From Alloprevotella tannerae (lineage in GTDB: Bacteria > Bacteroidota > Bacteroidia > Bacteroidales > Bacteroidaceae), in NCBI GenBank assembly GCA_015259305.1, contig JABZGO010000001.1, positions 1 through 29,892 of the forward strand: a stretch of DNA of 29,892 nt. Direction: 5' to 3'. Below, one piece after another: positions 1 through 7,730 of the stretch (position 1 is its first letter; every line of letters starts with the position of its first letter). A program made the translations under genes and the position numbers. The notes under the pieces are model-generated. The model saw only the letters and a list, made by a program, of their open reading frames with translations, was not told the origin of the DNA and made no database searches.

Positions 1-295
1 CTATTATCTGAAGCCCGGCAAATACTTTTTGCGCTGCTTCTTCGACGCAAACGGCAACAACCAGTGGGACACGGGCGATTACGAGCAGCGGCGACAGCCT
101 GAGGCCGTCTACTATTACCCGCAGGCCATCGAAGTGCGGGCCAACTGGGATACGGATCAGGCTTGGGACCTCAAGCAATGGCCGCTCACGGCACAGAAGC
201 CCGCCGGCTTGCGTCAAGGTACAAATAAGAACGAACAGCCCTCGGCGCACATGAAGAATCTGAAGCGCAAGGGCGATAAAACTCCAAAGCAATGA
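1..295 (+). CDS. C-terminal end of a Big_5/Ig-like domain surface protein (partial)
   Basis: The reading frame is open from the window edge, so only about the last 97 residues are visible. They include YYLKPGKYFLRCFFDANGNN, followed by DTGDYEQRRQPEAVYYYP and a WDTDQAWDLKQWPL segment. This pattern is typical of the C-terminus of long Bacteroidota proteins annotated as SbsA-type Ig-like (Big_5) domain proteins, where the DxNGNxxWDTGDY stretch resembles a calcium-type loop in a beta-sandwich. The end is rich in Lys and Asn. The stop codon overlaps the next start (ATGA), so the two genes are probably translationally coupled and co-transcribed. The family is usually envelope-associated, but its molecular role is not known to me. 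The family call rests on the C-terminus only. Confidence 0.7.
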   Translation, partial: YYLKPGKYFLRCFFDANGNNQWDTGDYEQRRQPEAVYYYPQAIEVRANWDTDQAWDLKQWPLTAQKPAGLRQGTNKNEQPSAHMKNLKRKGDKTPKQ

Positions 296-1116
296 GAACC
301 TACTTTTTGCGAGCGTTGGCCTTTCTCTGCCTCGCCATCTCTATCGGCGACCGAGCAGCGGCCCAGTGTTCGAGTGAAAACGCTGCATTCAAGAGTGGCG
401 AGACTTTGGTCTACGACCTCCATTTCAATTGGAAATTTGTTTGGTTCAAAGTCGGTACAGCCACGTTCAATATTACGCAGTCTATCTACGGAAAGCAAGC
501 CGCCTATCGCACGACGCTGACCACCCGCACCTCAGGCACAGCCGACAAATACTTTACGATGCGCGACCGACTGACGAGTTACACCACGCTCGACCTCGTT
601 CCGCTTTATTATGAAAAAGATGCCTTCGAGGGCAATGCGCGCCGTGTAGAGAAAGTATGGTACACTTATCCCGACAACCAAGTGGCGCTCAAGATGTTCT
701 ATCAGCGCGACAAGCAGCCGGCGGAGTGGCACAACCACAAAGGGAAATATTGCGCCTATGATATGCTCAGCATGATGCTGCGTGCACGCTCACTCGATGG
801 AAACAAGATGAAGGTGGGCGAGCGCATCAATTTTGTGATGGCTGAAGGGAAACACGCCGAATGGCGCAGCTTAGTCTATCGCGGCAAAAAGAATTTTAAG
901 CTCGACAACCGCACCCTGACTTACCGCTGCCTGGTCTTCTCCTATTTGGAAAAGGAAGATGGCAAGGAGAAAGAGATTGTCACTTTCTACGTCACGGATG
1001 ACCAGAATCACCTCCCCGTTCGCATTGATATGAATCTTAATTTCGGTACGGCTAAGGCCTACCTTACGGGCAGTACGGGCGTGCGCAATCCGCAAACCTC
1101 TATCATTAAGAAATAA
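292..1116 (+). CDS. DUF3108 domain exported protein
   Basis: This 274-residue protein has an N-terminal signal peptide (Arg near the start, a hydrophobic run through LAFLCLAISI, then an AAAQ cleavage region around residues 22-25). The body looks like DUF3108: GETLVYDLHFNWKFVWFKVG near the mature start, a central KVWYTYPD segment, and the closing VTDDQNHLPVRIDMNLNFG and KAYLTG strands. DUF3108 proteins are predicted all-beta periplasmic or outer-membrane-associated proteins of unknown function. The start codon overlaps the stop of the Ig-like protein by four bases, indicating coupling. The pair ends at a GC-rich hairpin 34 bases downstream. The family call is fairly sure; the role is not known. 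Confidence 0.85.
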   Translation: MRTYFLRALAFLCLAISIGDRAAAQCSSENAAFKSGETLVYDLHFNWKFVWFKVGTATFNITQSIYGKQAAYRTTLTTRTSGTADKYFTMRDRLTSYTTLDLVPLYYEKDAFEGNARRVEKVWYTYPDNQVALKMFYQRDKQPAEWHNHKGKYCAYDMLSMMLRARSLDGNKMKVGERINFVMAEGKHAEWRSLVYRGKKNFKLDNRTLTYRCLVFSYLEKEDGKEKEIVTFYVTDDQNHLPVRIDMNLNFGTAKAYLTGSTGVRNPQTSIIKK

Positions 1117-1149
1117 AACTTACCGACTATCGGTCGCCAAGGTGTAACG

Positions 1150-1193
1150 CCGGCGGCCGATGTTTTGTTTTAGTCGGCCGCCGGTCGACTTTT
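1150..1193 (+). terminator. Hairpin terminator after the DUF3108 gene
   Basis: An 11-bp perfect GC-rich stem pairs 1150-1160 with 1174-1184 (CCGGCGGCCGA with TCGGCCGCCGG) around a 13-base loop. A short T run follows at 1190-1193. The tail sits a few bases from the stem, so it may be a leaky terminator. The most upstream ATG that would extend pdxB (at 1160) lies inside this hairpin, which argues against using that start. Confidence 0.6.
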
Positions 1194-1210
1194 ATAAGGC
1201 CAAACACGGC

Positions 1211-1310
1211 CGACTCATTGTTTGGTGGGAGCAAACGATCGTTTGCCGGCACCAAACTATAGTATGCTCGGGCCAAACGATGGTTTGCTGCCGCCAAACG
1301 ATAACGGCTT
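1211..1310. repeat. 21-bp tandem repeat array, family A, locus 1
   Basis: Imperfect units of 21 bp begin at 1211 (degenerate), 1232, 1253 and 1274, with a partial unit at 1295. The core reads CAAACGATNGTTTGC followed by a G/C-rich tail. In the 1232 unit the core CAAACGATCGTTTG is a perfect 14-bp palindrome. The array lies between the DUF3108 terminator and the likely pdxB start, so it is probably transcribed leader or promoter-proximal DNA. The same periodicity and CAAAC core recur at 11135-11255 and 24191-24304. Confidence 0.75.
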
Positions 1311-1342
1311 CAGCAGACGACAAGGCCAAAAGCGCTTTTTAT

Positions 1343-2401
1343 ATGCAAAAAACAATGGAACGTATGCCGGACAACCAAGCATCGAGGCCGCTGCGCTTAG
1401 TCATTGACGATAAGATTCCCTACATTCGCGGCGAAGCGGAAAAGATAGGCCGCTGCACGTACTTGCCGGGCGGCAAAATATCGGCCGAGGATGTGCGCGA
1501 GGCCGACATCCTGATTGTAAGGACGCGCACGCGCTGCGACAAGCAGTTGCTTGGCGGCTCGTCGGTGCGCTTTATAGCTACGGCAACCATCGGTTATGAT
1601 CATTTAGATACGACCTATTTGGCCGAAGCCGGCATCAGTTGGGCCAACTGTCCGGGCTGCAACGCCAATAGCGTGGCCCAATACGTGGCCACCTGCTTGT
1701 TGCGCCTCGAAATGGCGGGCCGGTTGACGCTGCGCGAGGCGCGGGTAGGCATCGTCGGGGTGGGCCACGTCGGGCGTGCAGTGGAGCGCGCCGTCAGCGC
1801 CTTGGGCTGCACCGTATTGCGCAACGACCCGCCGCGCGCCGAGCACGAGTCGGGTTTTATGACCTTGGCCGAACTCTGGGATGAGGCTGACGTCTTGACT
1901 TTCCATACGCCGCTTACTTATGATGGGCCTTACGCTACGTATCATTTGGTCGACGAGGCCTTGCTCTCGCACTTGCCCGCGCGGCGACCCGTCCTGATCA
2001 ATTCGGGGCGCGGCGAGGTGGTGGACAACGCGGCTTTGCTGCGCTACGCTGACAACTTCCGCGCGCTGATTTTGGATACGTGGGAGGGCGAACCGGAGAT
2101 CAACCGCTCGCTCTTGGCTCGCACGTTCATCGGGACGCCCCACATAGCCGGCTATTCGGCCGACGGCAAAGCCAACGGGACGCGTATGGCGCTCGAAGCC
2201 GTAGCGCAGCATTTCCGCTTGCCCCTGCAGTTTTGCGTTGCGCCCCCCGAGTTGCCGGAGACTTATGCTTACAATCCGGCCGTGGCATCTCCGTGTGAAG
2301 CCTTGCGGCGCTATGATCCGCTACGCGACAGCGAGGCGCTCAAAAATAATCCGGAGGCTTTCGAGCGCTTGCGTGGCGCTTATCCGCTTCGGCGCGAATA
2401 G
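1343..2401 (+). CDS. pdxB: 4-phosphoerythronate dehydrogenase (PdxB)
   Basis: This is a D-2-hydroxyacid dehydrogenase acting in pyridoxal-5'-phosphate synthesis, where it oxidises 4-phospho-erythronate with NAD. From the start at 1343 it has 352 residues. The N-terminus LRLVIDDKIPYIRG is a PdxB hallmark. It is followed by ATATIGYDHLD, the CPGCNANSVAQYV segment, a Rossmann motif GVGHVG, and the catalytic Arg in NSGRGEVVD, Glu in DTWEGEP and His in TPHIAGYSADGKANGT. The C-terminal part carries the PdxB-type dimerisation extension. The frame stays open back to 1160, but that extra part only translates a terminator and a 21-bp repeat array. Candidate starts are 1343, 1355 and 1364, all just before the conserved block. 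I saw no clear promoter. It appears to be a single-gene unit. Confidence 0.9.
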   Translation: MQKTMERMPDNQASRPLRLVIDDKIPYIRGEAEKIGRCTYLPGGKISAEDVREADILIVRTRTRCDKQLLGGSSVRFIATATIGYDHLDTTYLAEAGISWANCPGCNANSVAQYVATCLLRLEMAGRLTLREARVGIVGVGHVGRAVERAVSALGCTVLRNDPPRAEHESGFMTLAELWDEADVLTFHTPLTYDGPYATYHLVDEALLSHLPARRPVLINSGRGEVVDNAALLRYADNFRALILDTWEGEPEINRSLLARTFIGTPHIAGYSADGKANGTRMALEAVAQHFRLPLQFCVAPPELPETYAYNPAVASPCEALRRYDPLRDSEALKNNPEAFERLRGAYPLRRE

Positions 2402-2479
2402 GTGCCCCCTAAGCACTAAAGAGCAGAAAAGCCTTGTGAATCATAGAGCGGCCGAAAGATAAGGAGAATAATAAAGGAA

Positions 2480-2545
2480 AAGTCGGCGGCCTTTCCTTAT
2501 GAAAAATCGCGGAAGTAAGCGTTATGGGCTTGCTTCCGCGATGTT
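2480..2545 (-). terminator. Terminator of the EEP-nuclease gene (possibly bidirectional)
   Basis: A 15-bp stem with one G-U pair joins 2506-2520 and 2528-2542 (ATCGCGGAAGTAAGC with GCTTGCTTCCGCGAT). Read on the minus strand it is followed directly by TTTTTC, as expected for the gene ending at 2558. A second, weaker stem, AAGGAAA/TTTCCTT around 2474-2499, lies next to it and may serve the plus-strand pdxB transcript. Confidence 0.8.
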
Positions 2546-2557
2546 GTAGCTCTTTGT

Positions 2558-3646
2558 TTAGTCTTCAGCCGATGCGGGGTCGGGGATGGTTTTGACGTAG
2601 TAAGTGATGGTCGGAAAATGGTCTGCAAAACCATTCTGCCATGTAGTGCCATCGAAGCTACGGAGCGGGTAGCCTTTGCGATTTCCCTCTTTAACCATCA
2701 GATAATCGCGATTGAAGACTTCCACTTTCCAGAAGCGGAGTGTGTTGTCAGCGTTGTGGATAAAATTATCGGTAATGATTTGCTGATCAAATAAATCCCA
2801 AGCATCTTGGTAACAAAGCGTGCCGATTCCCCTGTCGTAGAGTGGCCACGTCGCATTGAAGAGTCCGCCCTCAGGAGTCGATTTAATCGTGCGCGCGGCG
2901 CCTAATACTTTAGCCACGGAGGCATCTTTGGGGTCGTCGTTTAAGTCGCCCATAATAATAACCTTGTTGGCAGGATCAGCTTGCCGTATGCTGTCGGTGA
3001 TCGTTTTGGCCAATAGTGCAGCGTGAGCACGCATCGGGTCCGATTTGCTGCCGCCGTAGCGTGAGGGCCAGTGGTTGACGATGACGCTTACCGGTTCGCC
3101 GCCCAAAATGCCGCTCACCATGAGTTCGTCGCGCGTCTTAAAGTCGAGTTGATCCGGCTTAACATAAGCATAAGGCACAGCCCGCACAATCTTAAACAAG
3201 CGCGGATTGTAGAGCAAACCGACATCGATGCCGCGATGGTCGGGCGAATCGAAGTGAATATACTTCAGCCCCATAGATCTTACGGGCTCCGTATTGCAAA
3301 GATCTTGCAGAACGCGTGCATTCTCTACTTCCGAGACGCCGATAAAGGCCGGTCCGGAGGGGCAATTGTCGCGCGCCATTTCACTGATGACTCTGGCGAT
3401 GTTGTGGAGCTTCTGTTGGTACTTTTCCGGCGTCCATTGATAGGCGCCGTTAGGCAGGAAGTCGTCGTCGCCCTTGTTGTTGGGGTCGTCTTCTGTATCG
3501 AAGAGGTTCTCCAGGTTGTAGAAGGCAACGGCATATACGGCTGAGCGCTGCACCTGCTTGAGTTGCGCTCGAAGCGGTGCTTGCAAGATGAAGGCCAAGA
3601 GGCAGAAGAGGACTGCTCGGCGGGAGATCATTTTCATCTTTTCCAT
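2558..3646 (-). CDS. Exported endonuclease/exonuclease/phosphatase (EEP) family protein
   Basis: This 362-residue protein has a signal peptide (AVLFCLLAFILQAPLRAQ, cleavage near residue 28). The DNase I-like EEP fold shows all the main motifs: FYNLENLFD (Asn44), GVSEVEN (metal-binding Glu106), HWPSR (His192), GDLND (Asp234, Asn236) and the final ADHFP (Asp342, His343). The active site therefore looks intact. Family members cut phosphodiester or phosphomonoester bonds; Bacteroidota members with this architecture are often secreted nucleases, but phosphatase activity is possible. It is the last gene of a five-gene run and follows the DUF5689 gene after 81 bases that contain a strong stem-loop. 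A nuclease role in nucleic-acid scavenging is inferred from this neighbourhood. Starts at Met4 or Met6 are possible. Confidence 0.88.
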   Translation of the reverse strand: MEKMKMISRRAVLFCLLAFILQAPLRAQLKQVQRSAVYAVAFYNLENLFDTEDDPNNKGDDDFLPNGAYQWTPEKYQQKLHNIARVISEMARDNCPSGPAFIGVSEVENARVLQDLCNTEPVRSMGLKYIHFDSPDHRGIDVGLLYNPRLFKIVRAVPYAYVKPDQLDFKTRDELMVSGILGGEPVSVIVNHWPSRYGGSKSDPMRAHAALLAKTITDSIRQADPANKVIIMGDLNDDPKDASVAKVLGAARTIKSTPEGGLFNATWPLYDRGIGTLCYQDAWDLFDQQIITDNFIHNADNTLRFWKVEVFNRDYLMVKEGNRKGYPLRSFDGTTWQNGFADHFPTITYYVKTIPDPASAED

Positions 3647-3662
3647 TGGAATTGGTTGTTAT

Positions 3663-3706
3663 GGCTTTCGCCTCGCCGTGCTGACGAGTACGCGAGGCGG
3701 AAAGCC
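3663..3706 (-). promoter_or_regulatory. Intercistronic stem-loop between the DUF5689 and EEP genes
   Basis: GGCTTTCGCCTCGC (3663-3676) pairs with GCGAGGCGGAAAGCC (3692-3706), a 14-bp stem with one bulged base and a 15-base loop. On the minus strand it is not followed by a T run, so it looks less like a terminator than like an mRNA-stability or processing element that could set the level of the last gene. Confidence 0.55.
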
Positions 3707-3727
3707 GATAGGCCGAAGCCCATCGTT

Positions 3728-5089
3728 TTATTTCTTACCCGTGAGTTTGATTTCAGCCAGACGCAAACCGAGTTTGTTCGCCTCACCGGCCAAGAAATGA
3801 AGTTCAGAATTTGCAGCGCCTGAAGCTACCGGCAAGTCGATCGTGACGAGCGTAAACTCGTTTTTGTCAGCAGGTGCGGCTACTACCTTAGAAGGCGTGG
3901 CAAAGGCAACACCGTTAAACGTTCCGGTCATTGCTATCAAGTCCATCTGGTCGCCATCATTGTACAAGTTGGCGTTGACCTTGTACGTCAGTGTCAGTTT
4001 TTTGTAGCCCGATGTGTCGAAGCCGGCAATCTTGAAGTCGTTGGACTTGCCGGAGGGGAACCAGACGCAGTTGAGGTCGCTCCAGTTGCGGACAGAGAGG
4101 GTGGAATTGACGTCGGTGAACGATAGGTTCGGATTGCTCCAAGCCGTAAACTTTGAGACGAGCGGCCAGTAGTTGCCTTCCTTAGTCACTTTCGAGTTGC
4201 CCATCTTTTCGAAGAAGATGATCGTCTCGTCTGTTGAGGGCGGCGTGACGGGAGGTTCGGTCGGTGCTATGCCGTCAAAGCCAAATACATCTTCGATATT
4301 GCGAATCGTCAGTTGCCAAGCGCCGCGGAAGCGCCCCAGAACGGCAATGACGTTGCCCGTACCTACGGGAAGCTGCGTGGCTGCAAAGGCAGCATAGTTG
4401 CTGGTGCGGACGGAGATGGTGTTGCCATATTCGTCGACCAAATCGTGTGCGCCGGTGGTCTTCTTTTCTGCAAAGTTGGCCTTGCCGCCTTCCTTGAAAT
4501 GTACGCCGGTAAGGCGAACAAGCGTGAACTTATTGGCCGCTACATCATCGCTAAGTTTGGAGATGTCGGAGAAATCTTTGATCTTGAGCGCGGCAGGATC
4601 GGCATAGCCGTTGCGATGTACGTGTTTCTTGAAATCAACATAAGGTGTGCGATAGAGAATGCCGGTCGGGTAGCCCAATTGCTGCTCATCTCCATAGACG
4701 GAAACGCACAGTCCTTTGAGGCTGATGTAGACTTCTTGGCCTACGGGGTAGTCGTTGTAGACGTTGCTCTGATCAATGAGAAACGAGATGCCGCCGGTCT
4801 CATCTTGCAAGATGATTTGCTTGAAGATGTTGCCGGAGCGATCGTCGCCGCTTACGCGCGCCTTGAGCCAGAGGCTGTCGGTAATCGTCATCGGATTTTC
4901 CTGCGTGGCATTAGCATAGCGCGTGCGCAGGTCTTTGATGGTGATCGTTTGTGCACCGCTGGGTAGCGTAAACGTAGGCTCGTTGAGCGGCGGGAGTTCG
5001 TAGGTCTTGTCGCAGGACGCAAAGCCCAAGGCGAGGCAGAACGTCAAGAAACCGGCGAAAATCTTATTCAAATGTTGGAACTTAATCAT
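3728..5089 (-). CDS. DUF5689 lipoprotein with a C-terminal beta module
   Basis: This 453-residue predicted lipoprotein has lipobox LGFASC with Cys26. Residues 45-275 match the DUF5689 pattern, starting with TIKDLRTRYA and including SLWLKARVSGDDRSGNIFKQ, ISFLID and a Y-VGQEVYISLKG core; this fold resembles OB-type beta barrels. After a Thr/Pro-rich linker (PTEPPVTPPS), residues 287-453 form a separate beta-rich module. It carries WSNPNLSFTDVN, LSVRN, NCVWF, GYKKLTLTYKVN and a final LGLRLAEIKLTG. Almost the same module ends the fimbrillin-like lipoprotein two genes upstream. The gene follows the TonB-dependent receptor after 24 bases, so the product is a candidate surface partner of that receptor. 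The ligand is unknown. Confidence 0.82.
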   Translation of the reverse strand: MIKFQHLNKIFAGFLTFCLALGFASCDKTYELPPLNEPTFTLPSGAQTITIKDLRTRYANATQENPMTITDSLWLKARVSGDDRSGNIFKQIILQDETGGISFLIDQSNVYNDYPVGQEVYISLKGLCVSVYGDEQQLGYPTGILYRTPYVDFKKHVHRNGYADPAALKIKDFSDISKLSDDVAANKFTLVRLTGVHFKEGGKANFAEKKTTGAHDLVDEYGNTISVRTSNYAAFAATQLPVGTGNVIAVLGRFRGAWQLTIRNIEDVFGFDGIAPTEPPVTPPSTDETIIFFEKMGNSKVTKEGNYWPLVSKFTAWSNPNLSFTDVNSTLSVRNWSDLNCVWFPSGKSNDFKIAGFDTSGYKKLTLTYKVNANLYNDGDQMDLIAMTGTFNGVAFATPSKVVAAPADKNEFTLVTIDLPVASGAANSELHFLAGEANKLGLRLAEIKLTGKK

Positions 5090-5113
5090 AACTTTATGTT
5101 TTTGATGAAAGGC

Positions 5114-7657
5114 TTAGAACTTGTAGCTCAGGTTGAGGAAGCAGTTGAAGCCTTGCATGTAGAAGTATTTGTTGGCGTAAAGGGTGGGGCGATTAAGGTC
5201 TATGCGCCCTTGCTCAAAGCCGCCCGTGCGGACGTCTTTCTTGTTGAGAATATTGTTGAGTGAGAGGTTGATGTTGAGCGAACGCTTGCGACCCATATAG
5301 ATGATTTTGCTGATGGAGAGGTCGAGCGTGCAGCCCGCAGCGAAACGCTCTTGGTGCGTAAACTGCTTGTAGGCTTCGTAATATTGATTGTTCGGCGTCA
5401 CGGCGGGAATGCCTAAGTCGGGGTTGCCATTATAACGCGAGGAAACGCGGCGCGAGGGACTCACGTCGATGAAGTTGCGCCCGAAGACGTTGAGGTTGGC
5501 GCCGATAAACCAGTATTTGATGAAATAGCGTGCGCCCAAGGTGCCGGCCGCTTGCGGCACGCCGCCCACCATGATGTTGCGCATATATACGCGCTCTTGA
5601 TCAGCGACGTTGTAGTCGGCTAAGCTGCGACCATTGTCGGCCGAAAACTCTCCGATGGGGTTGTTGGCATAATAATATTGCGCCAAGGTGCCGGCTAAGT
5701 CGATCGTCAGGTGCTGGTCGTGCTTGTAGGACATACCAAACTCAATGCCGCGGTGTACTTTGTTGACGCCGGTCATCACTTGGTTGACGAGCGTCACACC
5801 ATCATAATAATATGTGCTGCGCTCAGCCAGATCGTAGAAGTTGGTGTTGAAGAGTGAGAAGCGACCTTGCAGCTTGCCGGCAGAGAAAATATAACTCAAG
5901 TCGGCGTGGAACACGCGACTGCTTTCCAAACCTTTAGGTGTCTGATCGCTATAACGCGAGGAGATGTAGGCATTGTTGGCCAATGGCGCCATAGAGCCAT
6001 AGACAAAGTTGGCCTGAAGCAGATGGCGGCCGCTAAACTTATACGTTAAGCCGCCTTTGAGCATCATATCAATAAAGGTATGATGGCGCCCCTTTCCAAA
6101 AGAGTTGTCGGGGTGGTGGCCGTTGCGCATATTGCCGTCGCGGAAGAAGTCGGTGTAAGTGAGCTTTACGCCATAGTAGCCTTCCCAGCGACCTTTGTTA
6201 TACTGATTGTTTAACCAACCCATTACCGAGTTGATGTTGAGTTTGTAATCGTAATCGAAAATGCCGCCTTTGAACACGCGTCGGTTGGGGCGGTTAAGGT
6301 CTTTTTGTGATTGATCTGCGTCGCCGGGGTAATCTGTGTCGGCATACTTGTCGATGTCGAGTACATAGTCGGCCCCAAGCAGGTCGTCTACTTTCTTGTA
6401 TTGATGAGAGATGGTGTTGCGGGCCATTAAGCCGCCCGTCAAGGTATATATCCTGCTCAGCTGTGCAGAGATCGTAGCGTTGAAAGTCGTTTCAAACAAA
6501 TCGCTGCGGCGCTCTTCTACCATATAGATAGCCGCCCCATTGCCGTTGCGCTTGTTGTTGTAGTTGGCATTCACCATATTGTCCCAATTGATCTGCGTGA
6601 AAGCCGGATTTCCTGAGCGCCAAAGCGCCTCGTATTCCTCAGCTGTGGCCTTGTTGCCATTGGCTAAGAAGTAGGAGGGCAGATAGCGATAATAATCAGG
6701 GCGAGGGTCTGCGCCGTCAAACCAATTGAGCGACGTGTTTCCATACTTTCCGAAATGGAAAGACAGGCCGGTTTTGAGCGTAACCTTGTCGGAGAGTTTG
6801 CCATCGTAAGCTAAAATCGCCGTTGGGTCGATGGCGCGAACCACGCGAGAGTTGCGCTTTTTTCCGTTCTGGTAACCCCAGTTGGCGTTATACAAGTTGT
6901 TGCCCGTCAAGTCGTACACTTCTTGAATCGATCCGCTTTGCTGGCCGCGCACGACGGGAGAGCCGAAGGTCGTAAACGTGAGGCGATGGTTATCGCCGCG
7001 GAAGCGCTTCTCGAGGAGCAAGGCATAAGCCACATTACGATAGAATGTACCTTGAATATTTCCCTCATCCGAGTAGCGTCCGCCCAGAAGCGCCGTCATA
7101 GCCCAGCCTTTGCGAGAGAGTCCTGTTGAGTAAGCATACATTCCACGCAGATAATACGTGCGGTTAGTATAGCTTAGCGTCGCCTGACTTCCTTTCCTAA
7201 AGTCGCCGGCACGCATTAATATATTATTAGCCCCCCCAATGTTGCCGAAACCAAAAGATCCCGGTTGCGTATAATTGAGTTGGTCGCCATTACGCGTAAG
7301 GATATTCAGCGCCCCGATGGCCGAGAAGTTGAACACACCTCGAAGTTGATCATTAAAAGGCAAGCCATTGATATACGTATCTTGATACAGGTTCTTATAG
7401 CCCCGCACCAAGAAGCGCATCGACGAGAGTTGGTAGGCCGCCTTATTGAGAAAGACGTCGTGCGATGTAAGCACCGTCGTCGTGATGTTCTGTGATGCGC
7501 CATCGACGCCATCTTCGCCAATGTCATCAAGCGTTGAAGCGTCGACGATTCCTACCAGGGAAAGGTCCTGCACAAAAGACGAATCGGGCGTGACCGATTG
7601 CGCAAGAATGGCAGGAGGAAAGAGTACCATTCCCATTAAGATTTTCCGCTTTTTCAT
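5114..7657 (-). CDS. TonB-dependent outer-membrane receptor
   Basis: This 847-residue protein has a short signal peptide ending near PPAILAQ (about residue 20). A plug domain follows, with SSMRFLVRGYKNLYQDTYIN, GLPFNDQLRG, ALNILTRNGDQLNY and GNIGGANNILMRAGDF, and then a long beta-barrel rich in aromatic strand ends. The chain closes with CFLNLSYKF, whose terminal Phe is typical of outer-membrane barrels. It lacks the N-terminal carboxypeptidase-like domain of SusC-type receptors, and there is no SusD partner. Such receptors import substrates into the periplasm using TonB energy. Neighbours are two nucleases and two lipoproteins, so nucleic-acid-derived oligomers or phosphate compounds are the best guess for its substrate, by context only. 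A terminator-like hairpin lies just upstream of the start. Confidence 0.88.
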   Translation of the reverse strand: MKKRKILMGMVLFPPAILAQSVTPDSSFVQDLSLVGIVDASTLDDIGEDGVDGASQNITTTVLTSHDVFLNKAAYQLSSMRFLVRGYKNLYQDTYINGLPFNDQLRGVFNFSAIGALNILTRNGDQLNYTQPGSFGFGNIGGANNILMRAGDFRKGSQATLSYTNRTYYLRGMYAYSTGLSRKGWAMTALLGGRYSDEGNIQGTFYRNVAYALLLEKRFRGDNHRLTFTTFGSPVVRGQQSGSIQEVYDLTGNNLYNANWGYQNGKKRNSRVVRAIDPTAILAYDGKLSDKVTLKTGLSFHFGKYGNTSLNWFDGADPRPDYYRYLPSYFLANGNKATAEEYEALWRSGNPAFTQINWDNMVNANYNNKRNGNGAAIYMVEERRSDLFETTFNATISAQLSRIYTLTGGLMARNTISHQYKKVDDLLGADYVLDIDKYADTDYPGDADQSQKDLNRPNRRVFKGGIFDYDYKLNINSVMGWLNNQYNKGRWEGYYGVKLTYTDFFRDGNMRNGHHPDNSFGKGRHHTFIDMMLKGGLTYKFSGRHLLQANFVYGSMAPLANNAYISSRYSDQTPKGLESSRVFHADLSYIFSAGKLQGRFSLFNTNFYDLAERSTYYYDGVTLVNQVMTGVNKVHRGIEFGMSYKHDQHLTIDLAGTLAQYYYANNPIGEFSADNGRSLADYNVADQERVYMRNIMVGGVPQAAGTLGARYFIKYWFIGANLNVFGRNFIDVSPSRRVSSRYNGNPDLGIPAVTPNNQYYEAYKQFTHQERFAAGCTLDLSISKIIYMGRKRSLNINLSLNNILNKKDVRTGGFEQGRIDLNRPTLYANKYFYMQGFNCFLNLSYKF

Positions 7658-7670
7658 ACTTTAAGTTGGA

Positions 7671-7716
7671 GAAAAAGCGCCCGTCCTCCGGCTCTTCACC
7701 GTAAGAGGACAGGCGC
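7671..7716 (-). terminator. Internal terminator or attenuator hairpin before the TonB receptor
   Basis: GCGCCCGTCCTC (7677-7688) pairs with GAGGACAGGCGC (7705-7716), a 12-bp stem with one mismatch and a 16-base loop. Read on the minus strand it is followed at once by TTTTT (7672-7676), the layout of an intrinsic terminator. It lies within the 73 bases between the fimbrillin-like lipoprotein stop and the receptor start, so it may reduce readthrough from the two upstream genes into the receptor genes. Confidence 0.65.
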
Positions 7717-7730
7717 AGAAGAGATTGTTT

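Noticed and set aside
1160..1342. N-terminal extension of pdxB by 61 residues
   Set aside because: It begins within a terminator hairpin and translates a 21-bp tandem repeat array. PdxB homology begins after 1364.
1604..2212. Long minus-strand open frame of 202 residues opposite pdxB
   Set aside because: It is antisense to a well-conserved enzyme, rich in Arg, Gln and His, and has no family resemblance.
5114..7657. SusC-type polysaccharide utilisation receptor
   Set aside because: There is no N-terminal carboxypeptidase-like domain, no SusD-like gene and no glycoside hydrolase nearby.
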